Shown in pieces: positions 35,032 to 43,349 of a DNA stretch of 64,000 bases (its first letter is position 1; every line of letters starts with the position of its first letter). Below the pieces are notes generated by a model, which did not search any database, was not told where the DNA came from, and worked only from the letters and a program-made list of their open reading frames with translations. The stretch covers positions 62,001-126,000 of the forward strand of contig JABARH010000009.1 in NCBI GenBank assembly GCA_019187665.1, given 5' to 3'. The position numbers were made by a program, and so were the translations under genes. This stretch comes from Anaerolineales bacterium. GTDB taxonomy: Bacteria; Chloroflexota; Anaerolineae; Anaerolineales; Villigracilaceae.

Positions 35032-36984
35032 TCACCGCGCAGGCACGAAGTATATCCAGAAACTTTGCCACCATGGTTCCGATTCATGCAGAGTTAATTC
35101 GCCCTGTGGATATAGCCGTTGCAACTCAGCCAGCGTTTCTTTGTCGTCGAAGTCGGCGGCGAGCGGGCTGGCCTTAAAGAGGAACAGTTTGGGCGCGGGC
35201 AATTGTAACGTATCCACCAGGCGCTCACGCGGGATGCCAAAGTCGCGGTTCGGGATGCCCGCCCACAGACCCGGCAGGCGCGTGTCCACCCATTGCTCAT
35301 ACGGGACGATCCAGGCGCGTTCCGGATTCCCGAACTCGCGGATGACCTCTCCCATCTCGGAGGTTCTCCACACCACGCGGTCATACTGCGCGCGATATTG
35401 ATGGAAGACGAGATCATAATTCTGCGCGGCGGAGGCGGCGAACAGGATGCCGACCACGCCCGCAACGATGACTGCCTCGCCCGCCCGGTTCAATCCGACT
35501 GCGAGGCGGGTGAGGAGACCGTCCAGCGTCATCGCCACAATGACAAAGACCGGCACGAGCGCGCCGCCCGCGCGGTTCAACGCGGGGTTCTCGCCGGGGT
35601 AGGCGAGGGAAAGGACCGAGGGGAGAATCAGAATCAAAACAGCGGAAGCCAGCACGAGGTCGGTGAAGCGGCGGCGCGCGAGGATGAGAATTAATCCGAG
35701 CAGGAAGAGTCCGCCCGCGACCACATCCAGCGCGGGACGCTGAATCACCGAGTTGACGAAGATGTTTCCGTCATTGACGTTGAACATCAACAGCGCGTTC
35801 CACAGGTTTGAGAAAAAAACGGGAAACGGATTTTCAACCGCGAAGCGCGAACTGGCGCGGAACCAAAATTCGTTTGGAAATTCCAGCGCGTATCGAAGCA
35901 ACGGCAAAAACACAACCAGCGCGCTTCCAAACAAGATGCCAGCCTGTGCGGCAACGTGTATACGTGTGTACGTGTGTACGTGTGTACGTGTATACGCCCA
36001 CCAAAGAACCATGACCACTGCCGCCAACACCGGCGCGATGCGAAACGGCGTGTACCCGTGCAAGCCGAGTCCGAGGAAGAGTCCGCAGAGGATGAAGTCG
36101 TTGCGGTTGTGAGTCCGCAAGCCGCGCAGGAGGAAAAAAAGAGTCGGCGCGACGAAGAGCGGATAAAGCGGAAAACGCAAACCTACGCGGCTGATCACGT
36201 TGGGCCAATAGGCGACGCCCGCAAATAACATTGCCAGCAGGCCAACCCGCTCGTTGGCGATCTCTTTGCCGAGCAGATAAATGAAAGGGAGTGTGAAAAA
36301 GCCGAGAAGCGCCGTGCCGATCTTCAAACTTTGGAATGTGAGTCCTGTTTTGAAAATCGCCGCGACCAGAACCGTCCAATAAAATTGAAGCGCTTCGCGC
36401 CCGCTATTGCGCGGAAAGAAGATGCGCGTCTCGCCCTGCGCGATGTCGTACACGTCGAGAATCTTTTCGGCATGGTCGCTGAACGGCTCGGCGGGGACGG
36501 AGTTGAGTTGATGGAAGCGGAAGAAGGCCGTGATGAGGAGGATGGCGAGGAAAATTAAATGCGATACACGGATTTCACGGATACAAAAGATTCTACGGAT
36601 TTTTTTTAAAAAAGAAAATCCGTGTTTCTCCGTAAAATCCGTGCTATCCGTGCGCGGGTTTTGCCACAAAGTGCGGATGAAAAATACAATTCCCAAAATC
36701 CACAACGATAGGTTGAACCACGTAAATTGATTCCCGCCGAAAAAATAAAACGCCGCGCCGAGCAGAGTCAGCGAGGCGAGCAGAGACAGGAGTCGCACAG
36801 ACTGGCGGTTGGGCGTGGATAATTCAGCGGGCGGTTCGGGCAGGGTCCACTCGCGGCGGTGATGAGACCAGACAACAAAAATGCCCGCGAGCAAATACAA
36901 CGCGAGCGCGGCGATTCGATTCGCGGGCGGCTCCAGCAGAGTCTGCGCGGCGAGGGCGAGCAGGAGGGCGATCAGTGGGCGCAC
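35032..36984 (-). CDS. GT39-like membrane glycosyltransferase, paralogue 2
   Basis: About 650 residues, many membrane helices. SDHAEKILDVYDIAQGETRI and FFPRNSGREALQFYWTVL align with the next gene upstream, giving tandem paralogues. The family is ArnT/PMT-like (polyprenyl-phosphate-sugar dependent). The open frame extends over the end of the upstream gene to 37269, but that part is not similar to anything. A GTG at 36984 (MRPLIALLLALAAQ) fits the paralogue alignment but has no good Shine-Dalgarno site, so the start is uncertain. It contains a palindromic insertion at 36565-36652 and an octamer tract at 35954-35995. Confidence 0.68.
   Translation of the reverse strand: MRPLIALLLALAAQTLLEPPANRIAALALYLLAGIFVVWSHHRREWTLPEPPAELSTPNRQSVRLLSLLASLTLLGAAFYFFGGNQFTWFNLSLWILGIVFFIRTLWQNPRTDSTDFTEKHGFSFLKKIRRIFCIREIRVSHLIFLAILLITAFFRFHQLNSVPAEPFSDHAEKILDVYDIAQGETRIFFPRNSGREALQFYWTVLVAAIFKTGLTFQSLKIGTALLGFFTLPFIYLLGKEIANERVGLLAMLFAGVAYWPNVISRVGLRFPLYPLFVAPTLFFLLRGLRTHNRNDFILCGLFLGLGLHGYTPFRIAPVLAAVVMVLWWAYTRTHVHTYTRIHVAAQAGILFGSALVVFLPLLRYALEFPNEFWFRASSRFAVENPFPVFFSNLWNALLMFNVNDGNIFVNSVIQRPALDVVAGGLFLLGLILILARRRFTDLVLASAVLILILPSVLSLAYPGENPALNRAGGALVPVFVIVAMTLDGLLTRLAVGLNRAGEAVIVAGVVGILFAASAAQNYDLVFHQYRAQYDRVVWRTSEMGEVIREFGNPERAWIVPYEQWVDTRLPGLWAGIPNRDFGIPRERLVDTLQLPAPKLFLFKASPLAADFDDKETLAELQRLYPQGELTLHESEPWWQSFWIYFVPAR
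35954..35995. repeat. In-frame octamer tract (GT39-like paralogue 2)
   Basis: Five ACGTGTGT/ACGTGTAT units coding for YTRTHVHTYTRIHV. Confidence 0.88.
36565..36652. repeat. In-frame palindromic CACGGATT insertion (GT39-like paralogue 2)
   Basis: Left arm made of CACGGATTTCACGGATAC and TCTACGGATTTT words, right arm the inverse (AAAATCCGTGTTTCTCCGTA, ATCCGTGCTATCCGTG), with a T8/A6 centre. It could form an 80-base hairpin. In the gene frame it encodes RTDSTDFTEKHGFSFLKKIR and about ten more residues. Confidence 0.8.
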
Positions 36985-37010
36985 AGGAAAAGCGACGGGC
37001 GAGGTAATGT

Positions 37011-39149
37011 TTACGGAACCTCGAAGATCCAGAAATCGTGATTTTGATCCACCAAAGAAATGTAATGAGTCAACGCGCCGCCTGGATAGAGCGCCTGCAG
37101 GACAGCCAGCGTGTCCGTGTCCTGGAGCGCCACCATGAATAATTTGGGTCCGCTCACGAGCGTTGTGGCGGGAAGTTTTTCGCGGAAGATGGCGATGTCG
37201 CGCCCGGGCTCGCCCGCCCAGAAGGGAGGCAGACGCGTGTCCACCCAAAAGGCATACGGCACGATCCACACATTGTCGGCGGGTTTGCCCGTCGCAATAA
37301 ATTGTTTCATCACGCCGCCCATCTCGGATGTGTTCCAGGCGCTGGCGCGATACTGGTCATTGTATTGATGGAAGACGAGTTTGTAATTCTGCTGGAACGA
37401 CAGGACGAAAAGAATCCCGACCAGCGCCCAGCCCAGCGCCGCCCGCTTCTTCTCCGACCCGAAAGCGGATACCAGGCCATCCAGCGCGACTGCCACCACG
37501 AGGAAGACCGGCACGATCGCGCCCGCGGTGCGGTTCAGCGAGGGGTTCTCCGCCGGGAATGCCAGCGAAAGAATCGAAGGCAGTTGAGTCAGCGGGATGG
37601 CGAGCAACAGCACCAGGTCTGCCCAGTGGCGCGAGCGCAGATAACGAATCAGCAGGAGCAACACGCCCAGCAGGAAGAATGCGCCGCTGACCACATCCAG
37701 GGCGGGGCGTTCGGGAATCGAATGTACCCAGATAACGCCGTCGTTCCAGTTAAATTCCTTCAGCGCGTTCCATACATTGCCGAGGAACAATTCCCACGCG
37801 GGACCCGGCAAGGGCCGCTCCACCGAACCGAGGCGCGACAACGCGCGGAAGGCGAACATGTCCGGGTTCTCCGCCGCGTAACTCGCCAGTGGAATGAAGA
37901 TCACGAACGAGGTCAGCGCGAGCAGGATCAACCACAGCGATGTTTGCAAACGTGTCTGCTTATCGCGGACGTGGAGCAGGTAAACGATCACGATCGCCAC
38001 CACCGCAAGCGGCATGATGCGGAACGGAGTGTATCCGCCCAAACCGAGTCCGAGGAAGAGTCCCGCGAGGATGAAGTCGTTGCGATTCTGGCGGCGCAAT
38101 CCGCGTATTAAATAGTAGAGCGTGGGCGCGACAAAGAGAGGATAAAAAGAAATTCGCAACGCAAAGCGCTCGATCACGCTGGGCCAATAGGCGATGCCCG
38201 CAAACGCAACCGCCAGCAGACCGATGCGCGCGCTTCCCATTTCTTTGCCGAGCAGATACAAATAGGGAAGCATGAGCAAGCCGCCGATGACCGCCGCGAT
38301 CTTGATCGTGAGGAACGAAATGCCTGTAAAGCCTGCGATCCATGCGGAGAGATAAATGTAGAGCGGCTCGCGTCCCGTGTTGCGCGGAAAGAAGATCGAA
38401 TATTTTCCCTGCGTAATGTCGAACACGTCCATCAATTTTTCGGCGTGGTCGCTGGTCATTTCCGGCGGGACCGATTCGAGCCGATACAGTCGGAAAAATA
38501 AAGTGGACGCGGCGATTGTCAAAACCAGCGCGCCGATCAACGCTGCGCGGCGGTCCCATTTGAAGTTGGCGAGTCCGTCCGCAAATTTTTTCCACGCCGA
38601 TTGCGGCTCCTTCAGCCAAAACGCGCGCACGTGCAGAACAATGGCAACCAGCCAGATCGTCAGATTGGAAGCGGTAAATGTATTTCCCGACATGGCGACG
38701 AACGCCGCCGCGCTGAACAGGATCGCCAGGATGAACGTAAACCCGCGCACGCTCAGCGGGTCTTTCTTAACCTCGGCGGGCGGCAACGTCGCGGGCGTCC
38801 ACTCTCCGCGCGCGAACGCCCACAACGCCAGCGCGAACGCGGCGAGATAAAGAGGCGCGCCCAACATCGCAGATTGAGTCGGCGGCTCGAAACTGCGTTG
38901 GGCGATCAACGCAAGACTGACGGCGAGGAGGGAACGCCAGGGGAATGAGGTTGGTGATTGATCGTTGGCGGTTGGTGGTTGGTGGTCGACGGTTGGTGGT
39001 TGGTGGTTGGCGGTTGGCGGTTGGGGCGCGGAGGTTTCCACGAGTTGAGTCGTGTCGGCACGGTCTGCCCAGGCGCGGACGAACGCAGTAAATGATTTCC
39101 AGTCTTTGAAAATGGATTTGACGTAATCGAGGACGGTGGGTTCGGTCAT
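37011..39149 (-). CDS. GT39-like membrane glycosyltransferase, paralogue 1
   Basis: 712 residues. A short soluble N-terminus (MTEPTVLDYVKSIFKDWKSF) leads into a repeat-coded Pro/Asn/His-rich segment at about residues 42-67, then many membrane helices. SDHAEKLMDVFDITQGKYSI and FFPRNTGREPLYIYLSAW pair it with the downstream paralogue. The predicted role is transfer of sugars from polyprenyl carriers to a surface glycan or protein. The stop codon is 26 bases before the proposed GTG of the paralogue, so the two form one transcription unit. Confidence 0.72.
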   Translation of the reverse strand: MTEPTVLDYVKSIFKDWKSFTAFVRAWADRADTTQLVETSAPQPPTANHQPPTVDHQPPTANDQSPTSFPWRSLLAVSLALIAQRSFEPPTQSAMLGAPLYLAAFALALWAFARGEWTPATLPPAEVKKDPLSVRGFTFILAILFSAAAFVAMSGNTFTASNLTIWLVAIVLHVRAFWLKEPQSAWKKFADGLANFKWDRRAALIGALVLTIAASTLFFRLYRLESVPPEMTSDHAEKLMDVFDITQGKYSIFFPRNTGREPLYIYLSAWIAGFTGISFLTIKIAAVIGGLLMLPYLYLLGKEMGSARIGLLAVAFAGIAYWPSVIERFALRISFYPLFVAPTLYYLIRGLRRQNRNDFILAGLFLGLGLGGYTPFRIMPLAVVAIVIVYLLHVRDKQTRLQTSLWLILLALTSFVIFIPLASYAAENPDMFAFRALSRLGSVERPLPGPAWELFLGNVWNALKEFNWNDGVIWVHSIPERPALDVVSGAFFLLGVLLLLIRYLRSRHWADLVLLLAIPLTQLPSILSLAFPAENPSLNRTAGAIVPVFLVVAVALDGLVSAFGSEKKRAALGWALVGILFVLSFQQNYKLVFHQYNDQYRASAWNTSEMGGVMKQFIATGKPADNVWIVPYAFWVDTRLPPFWAGEPGRDIAIFREKLPATTLVSGPKLFMVALQDTDTLAVLQALYPGGALTHYISLVDQNHDFWIFEVP
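38950..39025. repeat. In-frame TTGGTGG/TTGGCGG heptamer tract (GT39-like paralogue 1)
   Basis: About ten heptamers; the minus strand encodes PPTANHQ, PPTVDHQ and PPTANDQ repeats. Confidence 0.88.
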
Positions 39150-39154
39150 GGAGG

Positions 39155-39240
39155 GGTTGCGGGATACGAGTTACGAGTTACGGGTTACGAGTTACGTTTA
39201 GGAATGACTGATCGCTGATAACTGATCGCTGATCACTGGT
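39155..39240. repeat. Heptamer tract between GT39-like paralogue 1 and a methyltransferase
   Basis: TTACGAG/TTACGGG heptamers followed by CTGATCG/CTGATAA units. The latter are the CAGTGAT family in the opposite orientation. The methyltransferase stop TGA (39233-39235) lies inside one unit. Confidence 0.85.
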
Positions 39241-39949
39241 TCTTCCTCGCGATCACAATGATACTCTCTCCCCAACGCATTGGCAAAAAGACAAAACCGG
39301 TGATGGCTTGGAATCCGCCGAGCGAGCCGAAGAAGAGTTTTTGAATTTGTTTTGGGATGAGAGGAATGTAGGGTACATCCCAGAAGCCGTCTGAAAAAAC
39401 CTTTTGCAAACTGAAGTTTGCAGCACGAATGAGATTTAACCATTCTTCAGGCGCTTTGAGGGAAATGTGAGTCGGGTCCTGGTAGCCGATCCACTTGTCG
39501 CCTTTCCATGGCTTTAATAATGAAGAGAGGTTCGGCGTAGCGAGGATCAGCGTCCCGCCGGGTTCGGCGACGCGGGCGATCTCCGCGATGGCTTTTTCAG
39601 GATTCGGCAAATGCTCGACGATGTGTTTGATGATGACCACATTAAATGAAGCGTCTGCAAACGGAAGTTCCTGCGCGGAGGCGGTTTCGAGCGCGGAGGA
39701 TTTGACAACTGCTTGCGATTGCTTGACCGCCCAATGATTCAAGTCCATGCCAAAGGTGTGGAAGGTATCTTCCAACTGACCGACCAGATGTCCCATGCCC
39801 GAGCCGACTTCCAGCAGGCGCGAGCCGCGTTTTCCGCAGCGCCGCGCCAGCCTGGCAAAGAATCGATTCGACCACCAATACATGCTGTATTTGGCGAAGG
39901 TGATGTCTGCGTAGGTGTGGGTGGAAAAATATTTTTCGTCGAAGGGCAT
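39233..39949 (-). CDS. Class I SAM-dependent methyltransferase
   Basis: 238 residues. Methyltransf_11-type: motif I SRLLEVGSGMGHLVGQL, then GMDLNHWAVKQSQ, the acidic post-II region, LPFADASFNVVIIKHIVEHL and EPGGTLILATPN. It methylates an unknown small molecule, lipid or sugar; the location among glycosyltransferases suggests glycan decoration. A C-terminal hydrophobic stretch (about residues 195-230) may give membrane contact. The TGA stop is part of a CAGTGAT repeat unit. Confidence 0.83.
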   Translation of the reverse strand: MPFDEKYFSTHTYADITFAKYSMYWWSNRFFARLARRCGKRGSRLLEVGSGMGHLVGQLEDTFHTFGMDLNHWAVKQSQAVVKSSALETASAQELPFADASFNVVIIKHIVEHLPNPEKAIAEIARVAEPGGTLILATPNLSSLLKPWKGDKWIGYQDPTHISLKAPEEWLNLIRAANFSLQKVFSDGFWDVPYIPLIPKQIQKLFFGSLGGFQAITGFVFLPMRWGESIIVIARKNQ

Positions 39950-39953
39950 GGGG

Positions 39954-40040
39954 TAGGTACACAGGTATACAAGTAGACACGTACACAGGTGAATAACGCG
40001 GACTGAACGTGTATACCTGTGTACGTGTGTACGTGTCTAC
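39954..40040. repeat. Inverted pair of octamer tracts
   Basis: Left arm (about 39954-39990, GGTACACAGGTATACAAGTA-type units) and right arm (about 40010-40040, GTGTATACCTGTGTACGTGT) are the same octamer family in opposite orientation around a 19-base centre. This is the only place where both orientations of the octamer meet. The right arm carries the TAG stop (40037-40039) of the upstream methyltransferase. Confidence 0.8.
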
Positions 40041-40798
40041 ATTTTCCTCGCTATATAAAACGTAAACGTCCCCTGTGGATGTTCAGGATGTTCCACGTAT
40101 TTCCGCAGAAAACGTTCGGTGAAGAAAAGATTCCAGCGTGTGGGAGAGAGGATCCAGCGATTGAAAAGTTTGTGCGGGAGCAAGGTCGGCGCGCCGAAGT
40201 AGTGACCCCATTCTAACACGCGCATCGCGGAGGGCGAAAAATAATGCCACCAGCGCTCAAGCGTGAAGCCTGCGGACTCGAGCCAGCCCTGCCACGTCTC
40301 CGCTTCGACGGCGTTCTCGACGCGCGACATTTTCTTGAACCAATTGGTGTAACTTTTTCCGAAGACGCGCGAAAGCGAAAGCTCGCTTAAGTAGCGCGAG
40401 TTGGGGACGCAAAAATAAAACGGCGCGCCCGGTTTCAACACGCGTGCAACATCCTTGAGGACTTGTTGAATGTGCGGGATGTGTTCGAGGACTGAATTGG
40501 AGAATCCGCTCGAAAAATAATTGTCGGGGAAAGGAGCGCGCCCGCCGTCCGCTTCGACGAGCAGATGATATTGGTTGTATTGTTTCGCTTCGTGGATGGG
40601 ACCATGCCACGGATCGAGTCCCACGTCAATCTTGCGGTCGAAGGTCAGCGCGGCAAAGTTGCCGTCGCCACAGCCCACGTCGAGGATGGGGCCGGGCAGG
40701 TCGAAGTCCTGATAGTAGCGCGATTCGATGGCGCGCAGGAATCCGCGGAAGTAGGGCAGGGTCTGTAGGTTGAGGAAGAGGAAATCCTTGTTTGTCAT
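40037..40798 (-). CDS. Class I SAM-dependent methyltransferase
   Basis: 253 residues. Motif I PILDVGCGDGNFAAL, DVGLDPWHGPIHEAK, APFPDNYFSSGFSNSVLEHI and RVLKPGAPFYFCVPN. It is distantly similar to the preceding methyltransferase but not a close paralogue. The acceptor is unknown. The ATG at 40798 follows a TGC-TATCAT extended -10 by six bases. It is divergent from the vapB-like gene, and the shared intergenic region contains a direct repeat. Confidence 0.83.
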   Translation of the reverse strand: MTNKDFLFLNLQTLPYFRGFLRAIESRYYQDFDLPGPILDVGCGDGNFAALTFDRKIDVGLDPWHGPIHEAKQYNQYHLLVEADGGRAPFPDNYFSSGFSNSVLEHIPHIQQVLKDVARVLKPGAPFYFCVPNSRYLSELSLSRVFGKSYTNWFKKMSRVENAVEAETWQGWLESAGFTLERWWHYFSPSAMRVLEWGHYFGAPTLLPHKLFNRWILSPTRWNLFFTERFLRKYVEHPEHPQGTFTFYIARKM

Positions 40799-40804
40799 GG
40801 TAAA

Positions 40805-40835
40805 ATGATAGCAGTTTTCCTGAAAGTGATAGCAG
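40805..40835. promoter_or_regulatory. Divergent intergenic region with leaderless -10 and TGATAGCAG direct repeats
   Basis: Minus strand TATCAT at 40805-40810 (extended with TGC) is six bases from the methyltransferase ATG. Two perfect copies of TGATAGCAG (40806-40814 and 40827-40835) are spaced 21 bp apart. They are plausible operator half-sites for the ribbon-helix-helix antitoxin encoded just downstream. Confidence 0.45.
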
Positions 40836-40848
40836 AATCGAGGCTGAA

Positions 40849-41130
40849 ATGGTCCGAATGATGATCCAACTGACCGAAGAGCAGAAAAAAGCGCTGGAGG
40901 CGCTGGCGAAAGCGCGGAAAACGTCCGTGGCGAAACTGGTGCGCGAGAGCGTTGCTCAGTATGTGGTCAGCGCACCCAAAGACGCTGAGCGGGAGGCGAA
41001 ACGCAAGCGCGCGTTGGAATTTATCCGCAAGATCGAGGCGGGGGAAATTGTCGCCCATGACATTGAAGGGAAAACGGACGTTTCCATAAATCATGACAAA
41101 TACCTGGCGGAGATATACGGCACATGGTAA
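40849..41130 (+). CDS. Ribbon-helix-helix antitoxin (VapB-like)
   Basis: 93 residues. The N-terminal RHH/CopG-type DNA-binding motif is MIQLTEEQKKALEALAKARK followed by TSVAKLVRESVAQYVV. The C-terminal tail is basic then acidic and probably wraps the toxin. It neutralises the PIN-domain partner and likely autoregulates through the direct repeats upstream. GAGG precedes the ATG at 40849 by five bases; two internal ATGs are possible. The last codons overlap the toxin start by seven bases. Confidence 0.8.
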   Translation: MVRMMIQLTEEQKKALEALAKARKTSVAKLVRESVAQYVVSAPKDAEREAKRKRALEFIRKIEAGEIVAHDIEGKTDVSINHDKYLAEIYGTW

Positions 41131-41525
41131 AAATTTTCGTAGACACATCCGCTCTGTTTGCCATGCTCGCTGAAGAAGATGCTCAACATCTCTCAGCAGT
41201 CCAGACTTGGAAGGATATCCTCAAAAAAGAAAGCCTTCTATCTTCGAACAACTATGTTCTTGTTGAATGTCTCGCGCTGATTCAAAATCGTCTTGGCCTG
41301 GAATTTGTCCAGCACATGCGATCAAGCATCGTACCTTTCCTGTCTCTGGACTGGATTGACGAAGAATATCATCAAGCAATCGTTGGTCGTCTCTTCGCCA
41401 CCAATCGTCGAAGTGTCAGCATTGTTGACCATTCCGCTTTCGAGACCATGCAGCGACTCGACATTCAAACTGTTTTTACCTTCGACCCGCATTTCCGCGA
41501 GCAGGGGTTCAGTGTAATTCCGTAA
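41124..41525 (+). CDS. PIN-domain ribonuclease toxin (VapC-like)
   Basis: 133 residues. PIN-fold acidic residues in order: VDTSALFAML (Asp), NYVLVECLAL (Glu), RSVSIVDHSAF (Asp) and TVFTFDPHF (Asp). A PIN toxin cleaves RNA, classically tRNA, when released from its antitoxin. The gene overlaps the antitoxin gene, as in VapBC modules. A GGCGAGAT-CCT-ATCTCGCC hairpin follows the stop. Confidence 0.83.
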   Translation: MVKIFVDTSALFAMLAEEDAQHLSAVQTWKDILKKESLLSSNNYVLVECLALIQNRLGLEFVQHMRSSIVPFLSLDWIDEEYHQAIVGRLFATNRRSVSIVDHSAFETMQRLDIQTVFTFDPHFREQGFSVIP

Positions 41526-41544
41526 GGCGAGATCCTATCTCGCC
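41526..41544. terminator. Palindrome between convergent vapC-like and GT4 genes
   Basis: Eight-base perfect stem GGCGAGAT / ATCTCGCC with a three-base loop, overlapping the GT4 stop codon. The T-run is weak on both sides, so termination is uncertain. Its core is the same as in the terminator at 447-471. Confidence 0.5.
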
Positions 41545-42695
41545 CCACCTAGTTTTGCAAACAACTTTTCATATTCAACCGCGACTGAGTCGGGATCGTA
41601 GGTGCGCTTCAATTCGGCGGGATCGGATTTGTAATTGGAACGATTGCCCAACACTTTCAATAGCGCATCCGCCAGCGCGGACGAGTCGCCGATGGGGACG
41701 ATCTCGCCCATGTTGTGCATCTGCGCGGGGCGGCGCACGCCCGGCAACGCGGACGCGATGCAGGGCACGTCGTTCATCATCGCTTCGATCTGGACGAGTC
41801 CGAATGCTTCGGTGGAATTTAACGATGGAACAACCAGCACGTCGAGGTTGGGATAATATGCCGCCATCTGGAGCGGGTCGAGCAAGCCGGTGAATTGCCA
41901 GTTTCCGCTCGCTTCATATCGTTGGATGGCTGGGCGGAGCCGCTCGAGGTAGGCGTGTTCGCCCATCACATTCAGATATTGTCCGGCGAACAAAACCTGC
42001 GCGTTGGGATATTTTTCAATGACTTTGGGAAGCGCCTCGAGCAGGACCTCGATTCCTTTTTCGGACGCGAAGCGGGTTGCCATGCCGATCACGGGACGTC
42101 GGGTGGGCGTCCCATATTTTTTTGCGAAGGACTCGACAGCGCCCGGGGCAGGAGTCGGCAACTCCACCGGAGGCAGGATCGGGGTCAGTTTGGAAGCGTA
42201 GCGCGAGAGGAAGGGGGAATTGTCGGCGTAATCCTGCGTGTACGTCACGATGTGATTCGAGAGGAGTCCCGCCATGTTGTTTTGAAAATGGACTACGCTG
42301 TTGACGACGCGGTTGAAGAATCCGGACGGGAGGTCGAGGTCGCAGTGATAGGTGAGGACGGCGGGCTTGCCGAACAGACGGGCGCGCAGAGCCACGCCGG
42401 GCGCGTCGAACTGCGGGAGGTGGAGTTGGACCACGTCGTGCTGTGCCACGAGTTGGGTGGCGACCCAGCCGAAGGTGGGCGCGATGACTCCCTTGCTGAC
42501 GCGGAACGCGACCGGGATGCGGATGATCCTTACGCCGTCGAGAGTCTCTTCGCGCGGCAGGGACTTGTCGTATTGTGTGGTCATCACGGTGACTTCGTGT
42601 CCGCGTTTGACGAAGGCGCGCGCGAGACGTTCGGCGTAGATGGTGAGGCCCGAGGTGTGCGGGCGATAGTAGGTGAGGACGGTCAGGATTTTCAT
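41535..42695 (-). CDS. GT4-family glycosyltransferase
   Basis: 386 residues. GT-B fold glycosyltransferase: N-terminal MKILTVLTYYRPHTSGLTIY, donor-domain GMATRFASEKGIEVLLEALP and C-terminal VPSLNSTEAFGLVQIEAM with the EX7E-type motif of retaining GT4 enzymes. It transfers an activated sugar, most likely from a nucleotide-sugar in the cytoplasm, to a glycolipid or polysaccharide intermediate. This complements the membrane GT39-like genes nearby. The -10 box TATAAT lies ten bases before the ATG. Confidence 0.9.
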   Translation of the reverse strand: MKILTVLTYYRPHTSGLTIYAERLARAFVKRGHEVTVMTTQYDKSLPREETLDGVRIIRIPVAFRVSKGVIAPTFGWVATQLVAQHDVVQLHLPQFDAPGVALRARLFGKPAVLTYHCDLDLPSGFFNRVVNSVVHFQNNMAGLLSNHIVTYTQDYADNSPFLSRYASKLTPILPPVELPTPAPGAVESFAKKYGTPTRRPVIGMATRFASEKGIEVLLEALPKVIEKYPNAQVLFAGQYLNVMGEHAYLERLRPAIQRYEASGNWQFTGLLDPLQMAAYYPNLDVLVVPSLNSTEAFGLVQIEAMMNDVPCIASALPGVRRPAQMHNMGEIVPIGDSSALADALLKVLGNRSNYKSDPAELKRTYDPDSVAVEYEKLFAKLGGAR

Positions 42696-42705
42696 ACGGC
42701 GGGGG

Positions 42706-42776
42706 ATTATACCCCTTCGGCATGCCGCATATCCCGCCCCGCCAATCTAAAATCTCCCAATCCGACTTGATATAAT
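42706..42776. promoter_or_regulatory. Divergent promoter region of GT4 and NUDIX genes
   Basis: Minus strand TATAAT at 42706-42711, ten bases before the GT4 ATG. Plus strand extended -10 TGA-TATAAT at 42768-42776 serves the NUDIX gene, giving a leader of about 105 bases. That leader contains complementary arms GGCCTGC (about 42781-42787) and GCAGGCC (about 42835-42841), so it could fold. Confidence 0.55.
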
Positions 42777-42887
42777 TCCGGGCCTGCGAAGTCCGGCATT
42801 CACAAATTTAAGGAGCGTAGAATCCTGCGGGGGGCAGGCCGCGCCAGCGCTGCAAAAAATAATTTTGTGCCGCCCGCTGGAGGAAAC

Positions 42888-43337
42888 ATGCCCAACCAGA
42901 TCCGCCCGCTTGCCATCTGCATCTTCCGCGACCGGGATCGTATCCTCGTCGGCGAGGGCTACGACCCGCTCAAGCGCGAGGTGTTCTACCGTCCGCTGGG
43001 AGGCGGGATCGAGTTTGGCGAACGCGCCGAGGACGCGCTCCGCCGCGAGATGCGCGAAGAGTTGGGGGCGGAGATCGAGTCGCCGCGCTATTTGTTCACG
43101 CTGGAAAATATTTTCGCCTTCAACGGGGAAGTGGGACACGAGATCGTGCTGGTCTTCGACGCGCGGCTGTCGGATGCAAATCTGTACCTGCAGGAAACGA
43201 TCGCCGGCGTGGAATTCGACGGGACGCAGCGCCTGCCATTCAACGCGCTGTGGAAAAATCTGGACGAGTTTGGGGTGCGCGCTCCCTTGTATCCGGATGG
43301 CCTGCTGGACGCGCTGCGATCAAACAAAACCTGCTGA
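42888..43337 (+). CDS. NUDIX hydrolase
   Basis: 149 residues. A complete Nudix box is present, GGIEFGERAEDALRREMREE followed by LG, matching GX5EX7REUXEEXGU. The flanks AICIFRDRDRILVGEGYDP and YLFTLENIFAFNG fit as well. It hydrolyses a nucleoside diphosphate linked to another moiety; the substrate cannot be told. GGAGGAAAC precedes the ATG at 42888, which is preferred over the in-frame ATG 21 bases upstream. Confidence 0.88.
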   Translation: MPNQIRPLAICIFRDRDRILVGEGYDPLKREVFYRPLGGGIEFGERAEDALRREMREELGAEIESPRYLFTLENIFAFNGEVGHEIVLVFDARLSDANLYLQETIAGVEFDGTQRLPFNALWKNLDEFGVRAPLYPDGLLDALRSNKTC

Positions 43338-43349
43338 ACAAGACCGCGA

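Noticed and set aside
36985..37269. N-terminal extension of the GT39-like paralogue 2 frame
   Set aside because: It overlaps the end of the upstream gene and has no membrane or family-like sequence; similarity to the paralogue starts only near 36995.
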